From positions 1 through 20,449 of the forward strand of contig JBBQUP010000065.1 of the NCBI GenBank assembly GCA_038212305.1: a stretch of DNA of 20,449 nucleotides. Direction: 5' to 3'. The translations under genes were made by a program, and so were the position numbers. The notes under the pieces were generated by a model. That model was not told the DNA's origin, searched no databases, and was given only the letters and a program-made list of their open reading frames with translations. Numbering within the stretch: the first letter of the stretch is position 1; each line of letters opens with the position of its first letter. This document shows positions 1 through 7,902 of this stretch, one piece after another. Source of the DNA: JBBQUP01 sp038212305. GTDB taxonomy: Bacteria; Bacteroidota; Bacteroidia; Bacteroidales; Marinilabiliaceae.

Positions 1-21
1 AGCCAACGCTTCACAGTCATA

Positions 22-72
22 CACATTTGCAAGCCGCACAAGCCAACGCACAGTCCAAAGCTTGCAAAAGAG
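22..72 (+). repeat. 51-bp stem-loop element, copy 1 (upstream class)
   Basis: The element starts with CACA. An 8-bp arm TTTGCAAG (26-33) pairs perfectly with CTTGCAAA (61-68) across a 27-nt loop, and it ends with AGAG (69-72). Three more copies of exactly 51 bp occur at 293, 3062 and 3469 with different but self-complementary arms. It lies 57 bp before the palindromic site at 130 and aligns well with copy 3, including the downstream flank. Confidence 0.7.
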
Positions 73-129
73 TATGCCTGCCCCAACGCACGGGGACAGA
101 CAACCAGACGACCGAAAAGAACAACGAAG

Positions 130-261
130 GCATAACAGCACTTACCCAAAAGGCGGGGTTTCGTGTTCCAAAGACAGTTTTGTGGCTGAAAAAAGTTTAG
201 TTTTTCAAATCACGTTTTGTGGTAAAAGGCCCGCCCTTCGGGTAGCTGCAAAACGTTAGGC
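130..261 (+). repeat. attC-like palindromic site 1
   Basis: A 132-bp imperfect palindrome. The outer boxes are GCATAAC (130-136) and GTTAGGC (255-261). The second fits the integron R' consensus GTTRRRY exactly; the first fits RYYYAAC except at one base. Inside, TACCCAAAAGGCGGG (143-157) pairs with CCCGCCCTTCGGGTA (230-244) at 13 of 15 positions. Length and polarity fit an attC site at the end of a plus-strand cassette, but no integrase is present, so a MITE-like palindrome is equally possible. The 24 bases at 114-137 are identical to 3155-3178. Confidence 0.45.
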
Positions 262-292
262 CTCATTGTAAAAAGCCGACCGCACATTCAAG

Positions 293-343
293 CACATTTG
301 GTTTTTTGCCGATACGCAATGTCAAAACGAAAAACCAAAAGAG
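293..343 (+). repeat. 51-bp stem-loop element, copy 2 (downstream class)
   Basis: CACA (293-296), then TTTGGTTTTT (297-306) pairs with AAAAACCAAA (330-339) across a 23-nt loop, then AGAG (340-343). The length is the same as copy 1, but the arm differs and is compensated. The right-hand flank (AGAGCTTGAATTT, then GCCAACGCAC) resembles that of copy 4 (AGAGCTGCAATTT, then GCCTACGCAC), so copies 2 and 4 form one class. It lies in the 5' region of the antiporter gene. Confidence 0.7.
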
Positions 344-417
344 CTTGAATTTTTGCCAACGCACAGAAATAATTGAGTAATTTAGGACAGAAAAATAAAA
401 AAATAAAAGTACTATAA

Positions 418-2574
418 ATGACAGATTTTTTTAAATACTTAATCCACGAATTTGAATTACCATTGGGCAATCCGGTGTTGATATTTTCATTGATCTTATT
501 TATTATTCTCTTAGCTCCCATTCTGCTAAGAAAACTAAATATCCCCGGAATCATTGGATTAATTATAGCAGGTGTGGTTGTCGGGCCGCATGGGTTCAAC
601 ATACTTGAAAAAAATTCGGCTATTGACCTCTTTTCTACTATCGGACTGCTTTATATCATGTTCATTGCGGGACTTGAACTTGACATGAATGAATTCAAAT
701 CGAACAAAAACAAAAGCTTGTTGTTTGGGCTTTTTACATTCATATTTCCTTTAAGCATAGGGTTTCCAGTTTGCTATTACCTACTTGGTTATGACTTCAA
801 CGCAAGTTTTCTAACCGCCAGTATGTTTGCGACTCATACGCTTGTCGCCTACCCGATTGTGAGCAAATTAGGCGTTTCCAAAAATCAGGCAGTAGCCATA
901 ACCGTAGGTGGAACAATTTTAACAGATACAGCAGTGCTTATCATTTTGGCTGTAATCATGGGAAATAGCCAAGGGAATTTAAACTCGGAATTTTATATAC
1001 GACTGGGTGTTTCATTGGCTATTTTTTCAGCCATTATGTTCCTAGTTATTCCAAGAATAGCCAAATGGTTTTTTCGCAAACTTGAAAGTGAAAAACACTC
1101 TCATTACATTTTTGTTCTTTCCATGGTTTTTTTAGCTGCATTCTTGGCTGAAGTTGCGGGTGTCGAACCTATCATTGGAGCTTTCGTTGCAGGATTGGCT
1201 TTAAATAAACTCATTCCACATTCGTCAGCCCTTATGAACCGAATAGAGTTTATAGGGAATTCCTTATTCATTCCATTTTTCCTCATTAGCGTTGGAATGT
1301 TGGTTGATGTAAGCGTAATTTTAAGTGGACCAACGGCTCTGATTGTAGCAGGAACGCTTTCAGTTGTTGCTTTGTTTGGGAAATGGTTTGCCGCCTTGTT
1401 GACACAACTCATATTCAAATATTCTAAAGCACAAAGGCAACTGATTTTCGGTTTGAGTAGTGCTCATGCTGCTGCAACGCTTGCAGTCATCTTAGTCGGT
1501 TATAAAGCGGAGATATTGGACGAAAATATTCTAAACGGAACTATCATCCTTATTCTAATAACCTGCATAGTCGCCTCATTTGCTACGGAAAAAGCTGCTA
1601 AAAAAATTGTAATTGAATCGGAAGATGATACAGAAGGTCTTGTGAAATCGAATGGTGTTCACAGTGAACACATTCTTTTGCCCATTGCAAATGTTTCAAA
1701 CATAGAAAAGCTTCTTGAGTTTGCAATTTTGATAAAAGATAAGAGATCTGCCAATCCTGTTTCTGTGCTTTCAGTGGTATCTAACGATAAGGAAGCCGAA
1801 ATTAATATACTGAAAGCAAGAAACAAATTGGAAGAATTTGTAAACCAAGGTTCTGCCTCAGAAACTAATGTAAATGTCATTACAACAATTGACCATAATC
1901 CAGCAAGTGGAATCGCTCGAATTTCAAGAGAAATTATGGCTGATATCATTGTTCTTGGATGGCCACAACGTTCAGGTTTCTTTGATAAATTAATTGGCGA
2001 AAAGGTGGACAGTATTTTGAGCAACACAGATAAGACCACTTTCATTTGTCATTTAGAAAAACCATTGGTTTTACACAAAAGGATCGTTATTGTCTCACCA
2101 CCGTTGACCGAACACGAGAATGGCTTTGATTTATGGTTAAATAAAATTGCAAAACTTGCTCAGGAATTAAGTATTCCGATTGTACTTTATTGTAACGAAT
2201 CGACCGAAAAATCAGTTCAAAAAGTTTTCAAAAAAGCCAAACTTACGGCATCAATTACTGTTAGCCCATTCACTGATTGGGATGATTTTCTCGTGCTTTC
2301 AAGACATATTCATGCAGATGATTTGTTTGTATTAGTTTCTGCCCGAAAAGGTTCTACTTCGTATATAGGTATATTGGAAAATCTTCCGACTAAATTAGAA
2401 AAACACTTTACAGCTAATAGCAGATTCGTCATCTATCCTCAACGAGACACTGACGATTTAAGCAGCGAACAATATGATGATATTTCCACAGAACAGCTAA
2501 ACAAGGGAATTGAAGCAGTGCAGAAAATTGGTAAGGGCATAGGTTCATTTTTTAAGAAAAAAGACAATGAATAA
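418..2574 (+). CDS. CPA2-family cation:proton antiporter with C-terminal Usp-like domains
   Basis: An inner-membrane monovalent cation/proton antiporter of the Kef/NapA-like CPA2 family, 718 aa. Residues 18-392 form about a dozen hydrophobic helices. Family signatures include the early GIIGLIIAGVVVGPHG segment (45-59), the LFIAGLELD-like stretch (80-89) and the core helix VGGTILTDT (163-171). The core helix has a single Asp (D170) preceded by Thr instead of the Asp-Asp pair of electrogenic members, which suggests electroneutral exchange (inference). No TrkA-N (RCK) domain is present; residues about 417-700 look like two universal-stress-protein-type alpha/beta folds (beta strands HILLPIAN and KRIVIVSPP). 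Substrate (K+ or Na+) is not decidable. The last 8 bp overlap the next gene, implying translational coupling. An AT-rich leader without a clear Shine-Dalgarno precedes the ATG. Confidence 0.88.
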   Translation: MTDFFKYLIHEFELPLGNPVLIFSLILFIILLAPILLRKLNIPGIIGLIIAGVVVGPHGFNILEKNSAIDLFSTIGLLYIMFIAGLELDMNEFKSNKNKSLLFGLFTFIFPLSIGFPVCYYLLGYDFNASFLTASMFATHTLVAYPIVSKLGVSKNQAVAITVGGTILTDTAVLIILAVIMGNSQGNLNSEFYIRLGVSLAIFSAIMFLVIPRIAKWFFRKLESEKHSHYIFVLSMVFLAAFLAEVAGVEPIIGAFVAGLALNKLIPHSSALMNRIEFIGNSLFIPFFLISVGMLVDVSVILSGPTALIVAGTLSVVALFGKWFAALLTQLIFKYSKAQRQLIFGLSSAHAAATLAVILVGYKAEILDENILNGTIILILITCIVASFATEKAAKKIVIESEDDTEGLVKSNGVHSEHILLPIANVSNIEKLLEFAILIKDKRSANPVSVLSVVSNDKEAEINILKARNKLEEFVNQGSASETNVNVITTIDHNPASGIARISREIMADIIVLGWPQRSGFFDKLIGEKVDSILSNTDKTTFICHLEKPLVLHKRIVIVSPPLTEHENGFDLWLNKIAKLAQELSIPIVLYCNESTEKSVQKVFKKAKLTASITVSPFTDWDDFLVLSRHIHADDLFVLVSARKGSTSYIGILENLPTKLEKHFTANSRFVIYPQRDTDDLSSEQYDDISTEQLNKGIEAVQKIGKGIGSFFKKKDNE

Positions 2575-3040
2575 TTTATTTGAAGAGCATCAATATCAAC
2601 GCAGACTGTTACCATGGATTTTGGTATCGGGTATTTGGACTGTATCCATTTGGCACATTTATAATTATGGTATTTCGACAGAACAACCGATTTATGATAT
2701 TCTAATTCTGTTCATTCTTCCTTTGACTATTACCCTGTTACTCTTCTTTTTTAAACTTTCCATTAAAATTCATAAAGAATATCTAATGTATAAAATGTTC
2801 CCTTTTCATTGTGATTACAAGAAAATCAAGCTTAACGAAATAGTTGATGCTAAAATTAAAGAATACAACATAGACAGGTCATTTCATGGTTGGGGAATGT
2901 GAATTTCATGGAGCGGAAAATATAAATCACACACTGTTAAAGGATACAACGGAGTTGAGATTTTATTGAAAAATGGGAAGGAAATATTTATTGGAACACA
3001 GCAACCAGAAACTTTAATAGAGAACCTAAAAATAGACTGA
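2567..3040 (+). pseudogene. Two-TM PH-like membrane protein, interrupted by in-frame TGA
   Basis: The first 111 codons give a small protein with two membrane helices (about residues 17-35 and 44-66) and then a soluble segment. Translation stops at TGA 2900-2902 straight after RSFHGWGM. The same frame stays open after the stop and reads ISWSGKYKSHTV, then NGVEILLKNGKEIFIGTQQP, ending at TGA 3038-3040 (about 157 codons). As I recall the family, Bacteroidota two-TM proteins of this kind carry GWGIR followed by a KGxAYxVxGxxGVxLxLxNGxxxLIGTxxP segment. The TGA therefore most likely replaces an Arg codon (CGA to TGA, a single transition). The start overlaps the antiporter stop by 8 bp, so it is probably a coupled accessory subunit. 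Readthrough is possible but unsupported. Confidence 0.75.
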
Positions 3041-3061
3041 TGCCTTGGCTCCACAGCCACA

Positions 3062-3112
3062 CACATTGCCAAGTCGCACCAGCCGACACGCAAGCCAAAA
3101 CTTGGCAAAGAG
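3062..3112 (+). repeat. 51-bp stem-loop element, copy 3 (upstream class)
   Basis: CACA (3062-3065), arm TTGCCAAG (3066-3073) pairing perfectly with CTTGGCAA (3101-3108) across 27 nt, then AGAG (3109-3112). Compared with copy 1 the arm has changed on both sides with pairing kept. It begins 22 bp after the end of the small membrane protein frame and 58 bp before the second palindromic site, the same arrangement as copy 1. Confidence 0.7.
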
Positions 3113-3170
3113 TGTTTCTGTCCAACCGTACTACAAACAGACCAACGGACGACAGAAAAGAACAACGAAG

Positions 3171-3300
3171 GCATAACATTGTATAAGAGCAATAGCGGGT
3201 GAAGTGGTAAAATCAAGGTTTTTGTATTTAATAAACTTTGGTGGTGGCGGACAGTTATACGCCTTGAAATCCGCACTACGCTTATACTTGACCGTTGCAT
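3171..3300 (+). repeat. attC-like palindromic site 2
   Basis: A 130-bp imperfect palindrome. GCATAAC (3171-3177) faces GTTGCAT (3294-3300). Inside, GTATAAGAGCAATAGCGGGT (3181-3200) pairs imperfectly with ATCCGCACTACGCTTATAC (3269-3287), with a further TCAAGG/CCTTGA pair. The left flank 3155-3178 is identical over 24 bases to 114-137. It closes a roughly 3-kb unit holding the antiporter and its partner gene, in the orientation expected of a cassette. The boxes fit the integron consensus less well than site 1. Confidence 0.4.
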
Positions 3301-3468
3301 GCAAGTGTATCAGAGCAAAATTCACTCATTGAAACTCTGTTTCATTTACTAAAAAGTCAAGAAAATTTAGATAAGCTCTCTGAGGATAATTCGGTGATAT
3401 CTTGACGGAATTTATTTTGTTTTTTCTTCCTCCGCAAAAGAAAAAAACAAGCTCCAACACGCAAACAG

Positions 3469-3519
3469 CACATTTGCAAACCCCACGAGCTGGTTCACAA
3501 ACTTAAGTTTACAAAAGAG
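3469..3519 (+). repeat. 51-bp stem-loop element, copy 4 (downstream class)
   Basis: CACA (3469-3472), arm TTTGCAAAC (3473-3481) pairing with GTTTACAAA (3507-3515) with one G-T wobble, then AGAG (3516-3519). Length is again 51 bp. The right-hand flank resembles copy 2. It lies between attC-like site 2 and the restriction gene remnant. The rest of 3301-3562 shows nothing else I recognise. Confidence 0.65.
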
Positions 3520-3562
3520 CTGCAATTTCGCCTACGCACCCGTGCTAAATTGTTACATTTGA

Positions 3563-4017
3563 GCTTTTAAAGATGATGACATACGAATCAGCGAAAATAA
3601 CAAAAAAATAATAGACCAACAGTTAAAGGCCACTGGTTGGCTTATTGTGCCTTATTCTGAGGGTATGGACTTGACAGGTTTAACAAATCATGCTATTGAA
3701 GAATTACAGACTAATAACGGACCTGCCGACTATGCTTTAATAGTAAATGGAAACCTGCTTGGAGTTGTTATTGAAGCTAAGAAACTTGAAGTTGGGGCAC
3801 AAAATGTTTTAGAGCAAGCTAAAAGATATTCAAGAGGTCAAACAAAACAATTGGAGAATGGAATCAATTCCATGTTCCGTTTTTGTATTCTTCAAACGGT
3901 GAAATAATTTAATGTGTGGATGCAAGAGATAGCAAAAATTTAAGTCGTCAAATATTTAGGTTCCACACGCCAGAGGCAATGGAGACTTTATTCAATTCAA
4001 AACGAGAAACTGTATAG
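3563..4017 (+). pseudogene. hsdR: Remnant of type I restriction enzyme R subunit (N-terminal nuclease part)
   Basis: The readable frame opens at 3563 without a usable ATG and gives IIDQQLKATGWLIVPYSEG, then NGPADYALIVNGNLLGVVIEAKK. This is the N-terminal PD-(D/E)xK nuclease fold of HsdR-type subunits (D in PADY, E-A-K in VIEAKK). It continues with AKRYSRGQTKQ. Near 3855-3872 the match moves to another frame (FHVPFLYSSNGEII), which has a TAA at 3910-3912 where a Trp or Phe codon is expected. It then reads VDARD and QIFRFHTPEAMETLF before TAG 4015-4017. The helicase part (normally several hundred further residues) and the hsdM/hsdS partners are missing. A short GTG-initiated reading frame at 3647-3907 remains open but is unlikely to be functional. 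Confidence 0.75.
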
Positions 4018-4140
4018 CCATGTTAATTGAAATATTTATCGAATTGCTGTATAACTGTATTAATTTTACGAAACTATTTTCAACTTTTGCCGTAATAAAC
4101 TTTCAAGTAATCTAATTATAAATAATAAAATCAATTTAAT

Positions 4141-7100
4141 ATGAAGAAAATTTATACTCAATTGTTAAAACTATCCTTGTTAATTTTATTTACAGGAGTG
4201 TTTTCGTTGGCGAGCTTAAAAGCCCAAACAGCCACTCCACCTGCAGCAGGCGCTGGTACTTATGTTAGCCCATATGAAATAGCGAGTTTAGCTAACCTTT
4301 ATTGGATATCCGCTAATACCACAAATTGGAATAAGCACTACATTCAAACGGCAAATATTGATGCATCAGCAACCAGTGCATGGAATGCAGGAACAGGGTG
4401 GATGCCTTTGGGTAATTCTCCCGACTACTTCACTGGGTGTTACAATGGAGCAGACTATTATATTACCAATCTTTATATTAACAGACCGGGGTCAGATTTT
4501 CAAGGACTTTTTGGGCTTATGCAAGGATCAATTATAGAAAATATCCATTTGGTTAATGCAAATATTAATGGGGGCTCTACAACAGGTGCTTTAGTTGCAT
4601 CAATGCAAACATCAGATATTTTGAGATGTTCATCTACAGGTACAGTAACAGGAAAACAAAAAACAGGAGGACTCGTGGGTTATATAATCACAGGGTACTT
4701 TTTTCAAAAATGCTTTTCTAGTTGTACTGTTACAGGAGAAGATATTGTTGGCGGTTTAGTTGGGGCTGTTTCAGGAATCAACATAGATTTACAGGACAGT
4801 TATGCTCAAGGATCAGTAACCGCAACTAAAGCTACAAATGGTTATGTGGGCGGTTTAGTTGGCAGAGTGTATTCCTCCAAAAGTTTTACAAGATGTTATT
4901 CCAAAGGGTTAGTAACAGGAGCTACTCCCAAAGGTGGTTTAGTTGGAGATTTCAGTAGTTCAGGTAGCAAAAACTTTTGGGACACCGAGACCTCGGGTGT
5001 ACTAACACCCACCTCCGCGGGCACAGGAAAAACTACCGCAGAAATGAAAAGCTTTTCCACATATTCTGGTGCTACATGGGATATAGGTAAAAACAAAACT
5101 TGGGGAATCAATTCAGCCGTTAATAATGGATACCCATTTCTTAGTTATCAAGGCTTTACCTCGTTTGATGTTCCTTCTGTAACAACTCAAACTGTGACAA
5201 GCATAGTGGGGATAACTGCTACTGCTAATGGAACAATACTTCAGGTAGGCTCACCGGTAAATACCCAACATGGACACTGCTGGGCAACAACAACTGACCC
5301 TACCATTGCAAATTTTAAAACAGAGTTAGGTAGTAAACCAGATGTAGGAGGTTTTACATCGGCTATTACTGATTTAATACCAGTCACTATTTATTATGTA
5401 AGGTCTTATATTACCAATAGCCTAGGTACTTTTTATGGCGCATCGATGAGTTTTATTTCAGGCCAAAAAACACTTTATATAACAGGTGATTTTACAGCTA
5501 ATAATAAAGCATACAACGGCATAACTAGTACAGCAGCAACTATAAATGTGAACAACCTTACTCTTTCTGGAATTTTAGCTCCTTACACTAACGTATTTAT
5601 ATCTGCACCAGTGGGCTTTGAAGACGGAAATGCAGGAGATAATAAACGGGTTTATATACTTTCACCATCATTAACTGGTGCTGATGCTGGTAAATATACT
5701 GTTTCTGCTACTGGTGCACCCGAAACCACAGCCAATATTACTAAAAAACCACTATACGTTTCGGCAGCAGTTGTTGCTAATAAGGTATATAATGGTACAA
5801 CTGATGCAACTATTTCAGGCGCAATTTTACATGGTATAGTTATGGTAGATGATGTATCAATTGGTGCTAGTGTAGGAACATTTGCCGATAAAAGAGTAGG
5901 CCCCGGAAAATCAGTAACAGCCGCATTAGCATTAACAGGTGCTGCTGCTACTAATTATTATATAGTACAACCAGAAGCATTAACAGCAAACATTACTGCC
6001 AAACCTTTGACCGTAAGCGGTGCAAGTGCAAGCAATAAAGTTTATAATGGTACAACAGCAGCAACCATAACAGGAGCTAGCTTATTAGGAGTTGAAACAG
6101 GCGATGTAGTATCAACTACCAGCACCGGAACATTTGCTAATAAAACCGTAGGCACCGTAAAACCAGTAACAGCCTCATTAACATTAACAGGTGTAGATGC
6201 GGGGAATTACAGTTTAACACAACCTACAGGATTAACAGCAAACATTACTGCCAAAGCTTTAACCGTAAGTGGTGCAAGTGCAAGCAATAAAGTATATAAT
6301 AGTACAACAGCAGCAACCATAACTGGAGCAAGCTTGTCGGGCATTGAAACTGGCGATGTAGTATCAATTAATACCAGCACCGGAACATTTGCTAATAAAA
6401 CCGTAGGCACCGGAAAACCAGTAACAGCCGCATTAACCTTAACAGGTGCTGCTGCTACTAATTATACTGTAACACAACCATTATTAACAGCAACCATTAC
6501 TGCCAAACAGTTATCAATTTCAGGTACATTTACAGCTGATGACAAAACTTTTAATGGCACTAACGCTGCTGTTATAAATCAAAACAACCTTACCTTAACA
6601 GGGGTTGAAGGAGTTGATGCAGTTAATCTAACTAATGTTACAGCACAATTTAACAATGCTACTATTGGCAACAGTAAACCTGTAAGCATTACTAATTCAA
6701 TACTAGCAGGAGCTGATAAAGATAACTACACTTTAACCTTGACGGGAGCTCCTACCACAACAGCCAGTATTGTTGCAATGCAGTATGCTGTTAATGTGAG
6801 TAAAACAGGAAACGGTACCACAAGCCCAGCGGTTGGATCACAGGTATATAACCAAGGCTCAACGGTTTCATTAAGTGCTACACCTGCTGGTGGTTATAGT
6901 TTTGTAAAATGGGTTGTGAATGGTGTTGATAACTACAATAGCAATATTAATTTGTACATAGACAAAGCCTACACTGTTGAAGCCGTATTTTCTATTCCAA
7001 CTTCAGTAAACACCGTAAAAGATGTTGTTATTGAAGCATTCCCTAATCCTACATCTGGATTAATAAATATCAAATCAAATAAAATTATAGACTATGTTTC

Positions 7101-7254
7101 GGTGGCAAGTATATCAGGTAAGATGTTTGAACCAAATCTTGTTCAGAATGAATTAACTTGTAACATTGATTTGAGAAATTATCTTGCCGGTGTATATATC
7201 TTGAAAATTAAATCGGAGGGAAATGTTTATTTTATCAAGGTTTTAAAACAGTAA
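4141..7254 (+). CDS. T9SS-exported surface protein with GLUG, YDG repeats, InlB-like repeat and sorting domain
   Basis: A 1037-aa secreted or surface protein. A signal peptide occupies residues 1 to about 28 (hydrophobic core, likely cleavage in SLKA-Q). Residues about 40-330 are a beta-helix-like region with GLUG-type repeats (GGLVGYI, GGLVGAV, GGLVGRV, GGLVGDF). About 345-440 looks fibronectin-like. About 443-875 is a tandem series of about five YDG/MBG domains, with units reading SASNKVYNGTTAATITGA. About 885-950 is a divergent InlB B-repeat (TGNGTTSPAVG to FVKWVVNG). About 965-1037 is a Por/T9SS type A sorting domain (AFPNPTSGLINI to YILKIK). By family knowledge this C-terminus is removed when the protein crosses the outer membrane. 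Adhesion or matrix function is inference. A strong terminator hairpin follows. Confidence 0.92.
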   Translation: MKKIYTQLLKLSLLILFTGVFSLASLKAQTATPPAAGAGTYVSPYEIASLANLYWISANTTNWNKHYIQTANIDASATSAWNAGTGWMPLGNSPDYFTGCYNGADYYITNLYINRPGSDFQGLFGLMQGSIIENIHLVNANINGGSTTGALVASMQTSDILRCSSTGTVTGKQKTGGLVGYIITGYFFQKCFSSCTVTGEDIVGGLVGAVSGINIDLQDSYAQGSVTATKATNGYVGGLVGRVYSSKSFTRCYSKGLVTGATPKGGLVGDFSSSGSKNFWDTETSGVLTPTSAGTGKTTAEMKSFSTYSGATWDIGKNKTWGINSAVNNGYPFLSYQGFTSFDVPSVTTQTVTSIVGITATANGTILQVGSPVNTQHGHCWATTTDPTIANFKTELGSKPDVGGFTSAITDLIPVTIYYVRSYITNSLGTFYGASMSFISGQKTLYITGDFTANNKAYNGITSTAATINVNNLTLSGILAPYTNVFISAPVGFEDGNAGDNKRVYILSPSLTGADAGKYTVSATGAPETTANITKKPLYVSAAVVANKVYNGTTDATISGAILHGIVMVDDVSIGASVGTFADKRVGPGKSVTAALALTGAAATNYYIVQPEALTANITAKPLTVSGASASNKVYNGTTAATITGASLLGVETGDVVSTTSTGTFANKTVGTVKPVTASLTLTGVDAGNYSLTQPTGLTANITAKALTVSGASASNKVYNSTTAATITGASLSGIETGDVVSINTSTGTFANKTVGTGKPVTAALTLTGAAATNYTVTQPLLTATITAKQLSISGTFTADDKTFNGTNAAVINQNNLTLTGVEGVDAVNLTNVTAQFNNATIGNSKPVSITNSILAGADKDNYTLTLTGAPTTTASIVAMQYAVNVSKTGNGTTSPAVGSQVYNQGSTVSLSATPAGGYSFVKWVVNGVDNYNSNINLYIDKAYTVEAVFSIPTSVNTVKDVVIEAFPNPTSGLINIKSNKIIDYVSVASISGKMFEPNLVQNELTCNIDLRNYLAGVYILKIKSEGNVYFIKVLKQ
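6009..6500 (+). repeat. Tandem 252-bp DNA repeat encoding YDG domains
   Basis: Two adjacent units start with nearly the same sequence at about 6009 and 6261 (period 252 bp, 84 codons). They agree over long stretches, including GGTGCAAGTGCAAGCAATAA and ACCGGAACATTTGCTAATAA. A more diverged unit precedes them from about 5757. The nucleotide identity indicates recent duplication inside the coding sequence and makes copy number prone to change. Confidence 0.8.
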
Positions 7255-7296
7255 TCAAATTTAAACAGTAAAAAAAAGCTGTTTTTTCATTGAGTT

Positions 7297-7329
7297 AAAC
7301 CCCAAAAGTTATTTTAACTTTTGGGGTTT
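7297..7329 (+). terminator. Strong stem-loop terminator after the surface protein gene
   Basis: AAACCCCAAAAGTTA (7297-7311) and TAACTTTTGGGGTTT (7315-7329) form a perfect 15-bp stem with a TTT loop, 42 bp after the stop codon. A T-rich tract follows. Confidence 0.75.
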
Positions 7330-7333
7330 CTTT

Positions 7334-7665
7334 GCTTTTTCGACCATGTTTTTTTATTTCAATAGCCTTTTTATTTTGATGTCTATAAATTCCAGTCAGG
7401 TATGCCTACACAAAGGCTATACATAACAGGCATAGTAATTTGATATCCGGTCTAAGTCTATCAGATGGGTGTCTTCAATGTTAAACCCACTGGTTGCCAA
7501 GTTTGACAATTTGACGATAATTCAAGGCTGTATGCATGGGTTACGAATTAAACAAACTGTAGTAATAAAAGCGACAAGAAATTTAACTCGTGCAAGATTC
7601 GATTGAGTTCGTTCTTTAAAAGAAAGAATTAATTTGTTAATTTTGTTATCAATCTTGGTATCCAT
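7334..7665 (-). pseudogene. Remnant of an IS4-type transposase gene
   Basis: Minus-strand translation from ATG 7663-7665 reads IDNKINKLILSFKERTQSN and LARVKFLVAFIT, which resembles the N-terminus of IS4-family transposases of Bacteroidota. It stops after about 48 codons. Pieces of the middle (EDTHLIDLD) follow in the same frame, and the C-terminal motif NKKAIEIKKHGRKS appears in another frame near 7340. The whole trace is about 330 bp against roughly 1.1-1.2 kb for a full gene, so most of it is deleted. No clear terminal inverted repeats or target duplication are visible. Recognition is from memory of the family. Confidence 0.5.
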
Positions 7666-7723
7666 AGTTTATATCGTTTGGTAAACGATGCTAACTAATT
7701 GAACATCAATGACTAATGCAAGA

Positions 7724-7761
7724 AAATACACGTCTTTTTATCAACAAAAAGGCGTGTATTT
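7724..7761 (+). terminator. Stem-loop of terminator type in the intergenic region
   Basis: AAATACACGTCTTTTT (7724-7739) pairs with AAAAAGGCGTGTATTT (7746-7761) at 15 of 16 positions around a 6-nt loop. It separates the transposase remnant from the lipoprotein gene and could stop transcription on either strand, or be a relic of the insertion element end. I see nothing else in 7762-7902 beyond the AT-rich leader of the next gene. Confidence 0.5.
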
Positions 7762-7902
7762 AATTAACAATCAATGATTTATATAATTATTGTCATGTAC
7801 TAAGAAATTTAAAACAAAATACAGTCAACCTACATCAACAATGTTATAAAACTTGACAGTTAAGGATTAAAAATTGCATTTTAACATTAAAACCGACAAA
7901 CA

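Noticed and set aside
62..259. Possible 65-codon plus-strand gene
   Set aside because: It lies entirely in the stem-loop/palindrome repeat, has no recognisable protein pattern, and the homologous repeat at 3062-3300 does not keep the frame.
2900..2902. TGA as selenocysteine or recoded codon
   Set aside because: Family pattern suggests Arg at this place, no Cys homologue position, and no SECIS-like hairpin was evident directly downstream.
2884..3300. Possible 138-codon minus-strand gene
   Set aside because: It covers the 3' end of the small membrane protein frame and the repeat module; composition is not protein-like, and the plus-strand reading explains the region better.
6009..6500. Direct repeats as a CRISPR array
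   Set aside because: The unit is 252 bp, coding and in frame, without short repeats separated by unique spacers.
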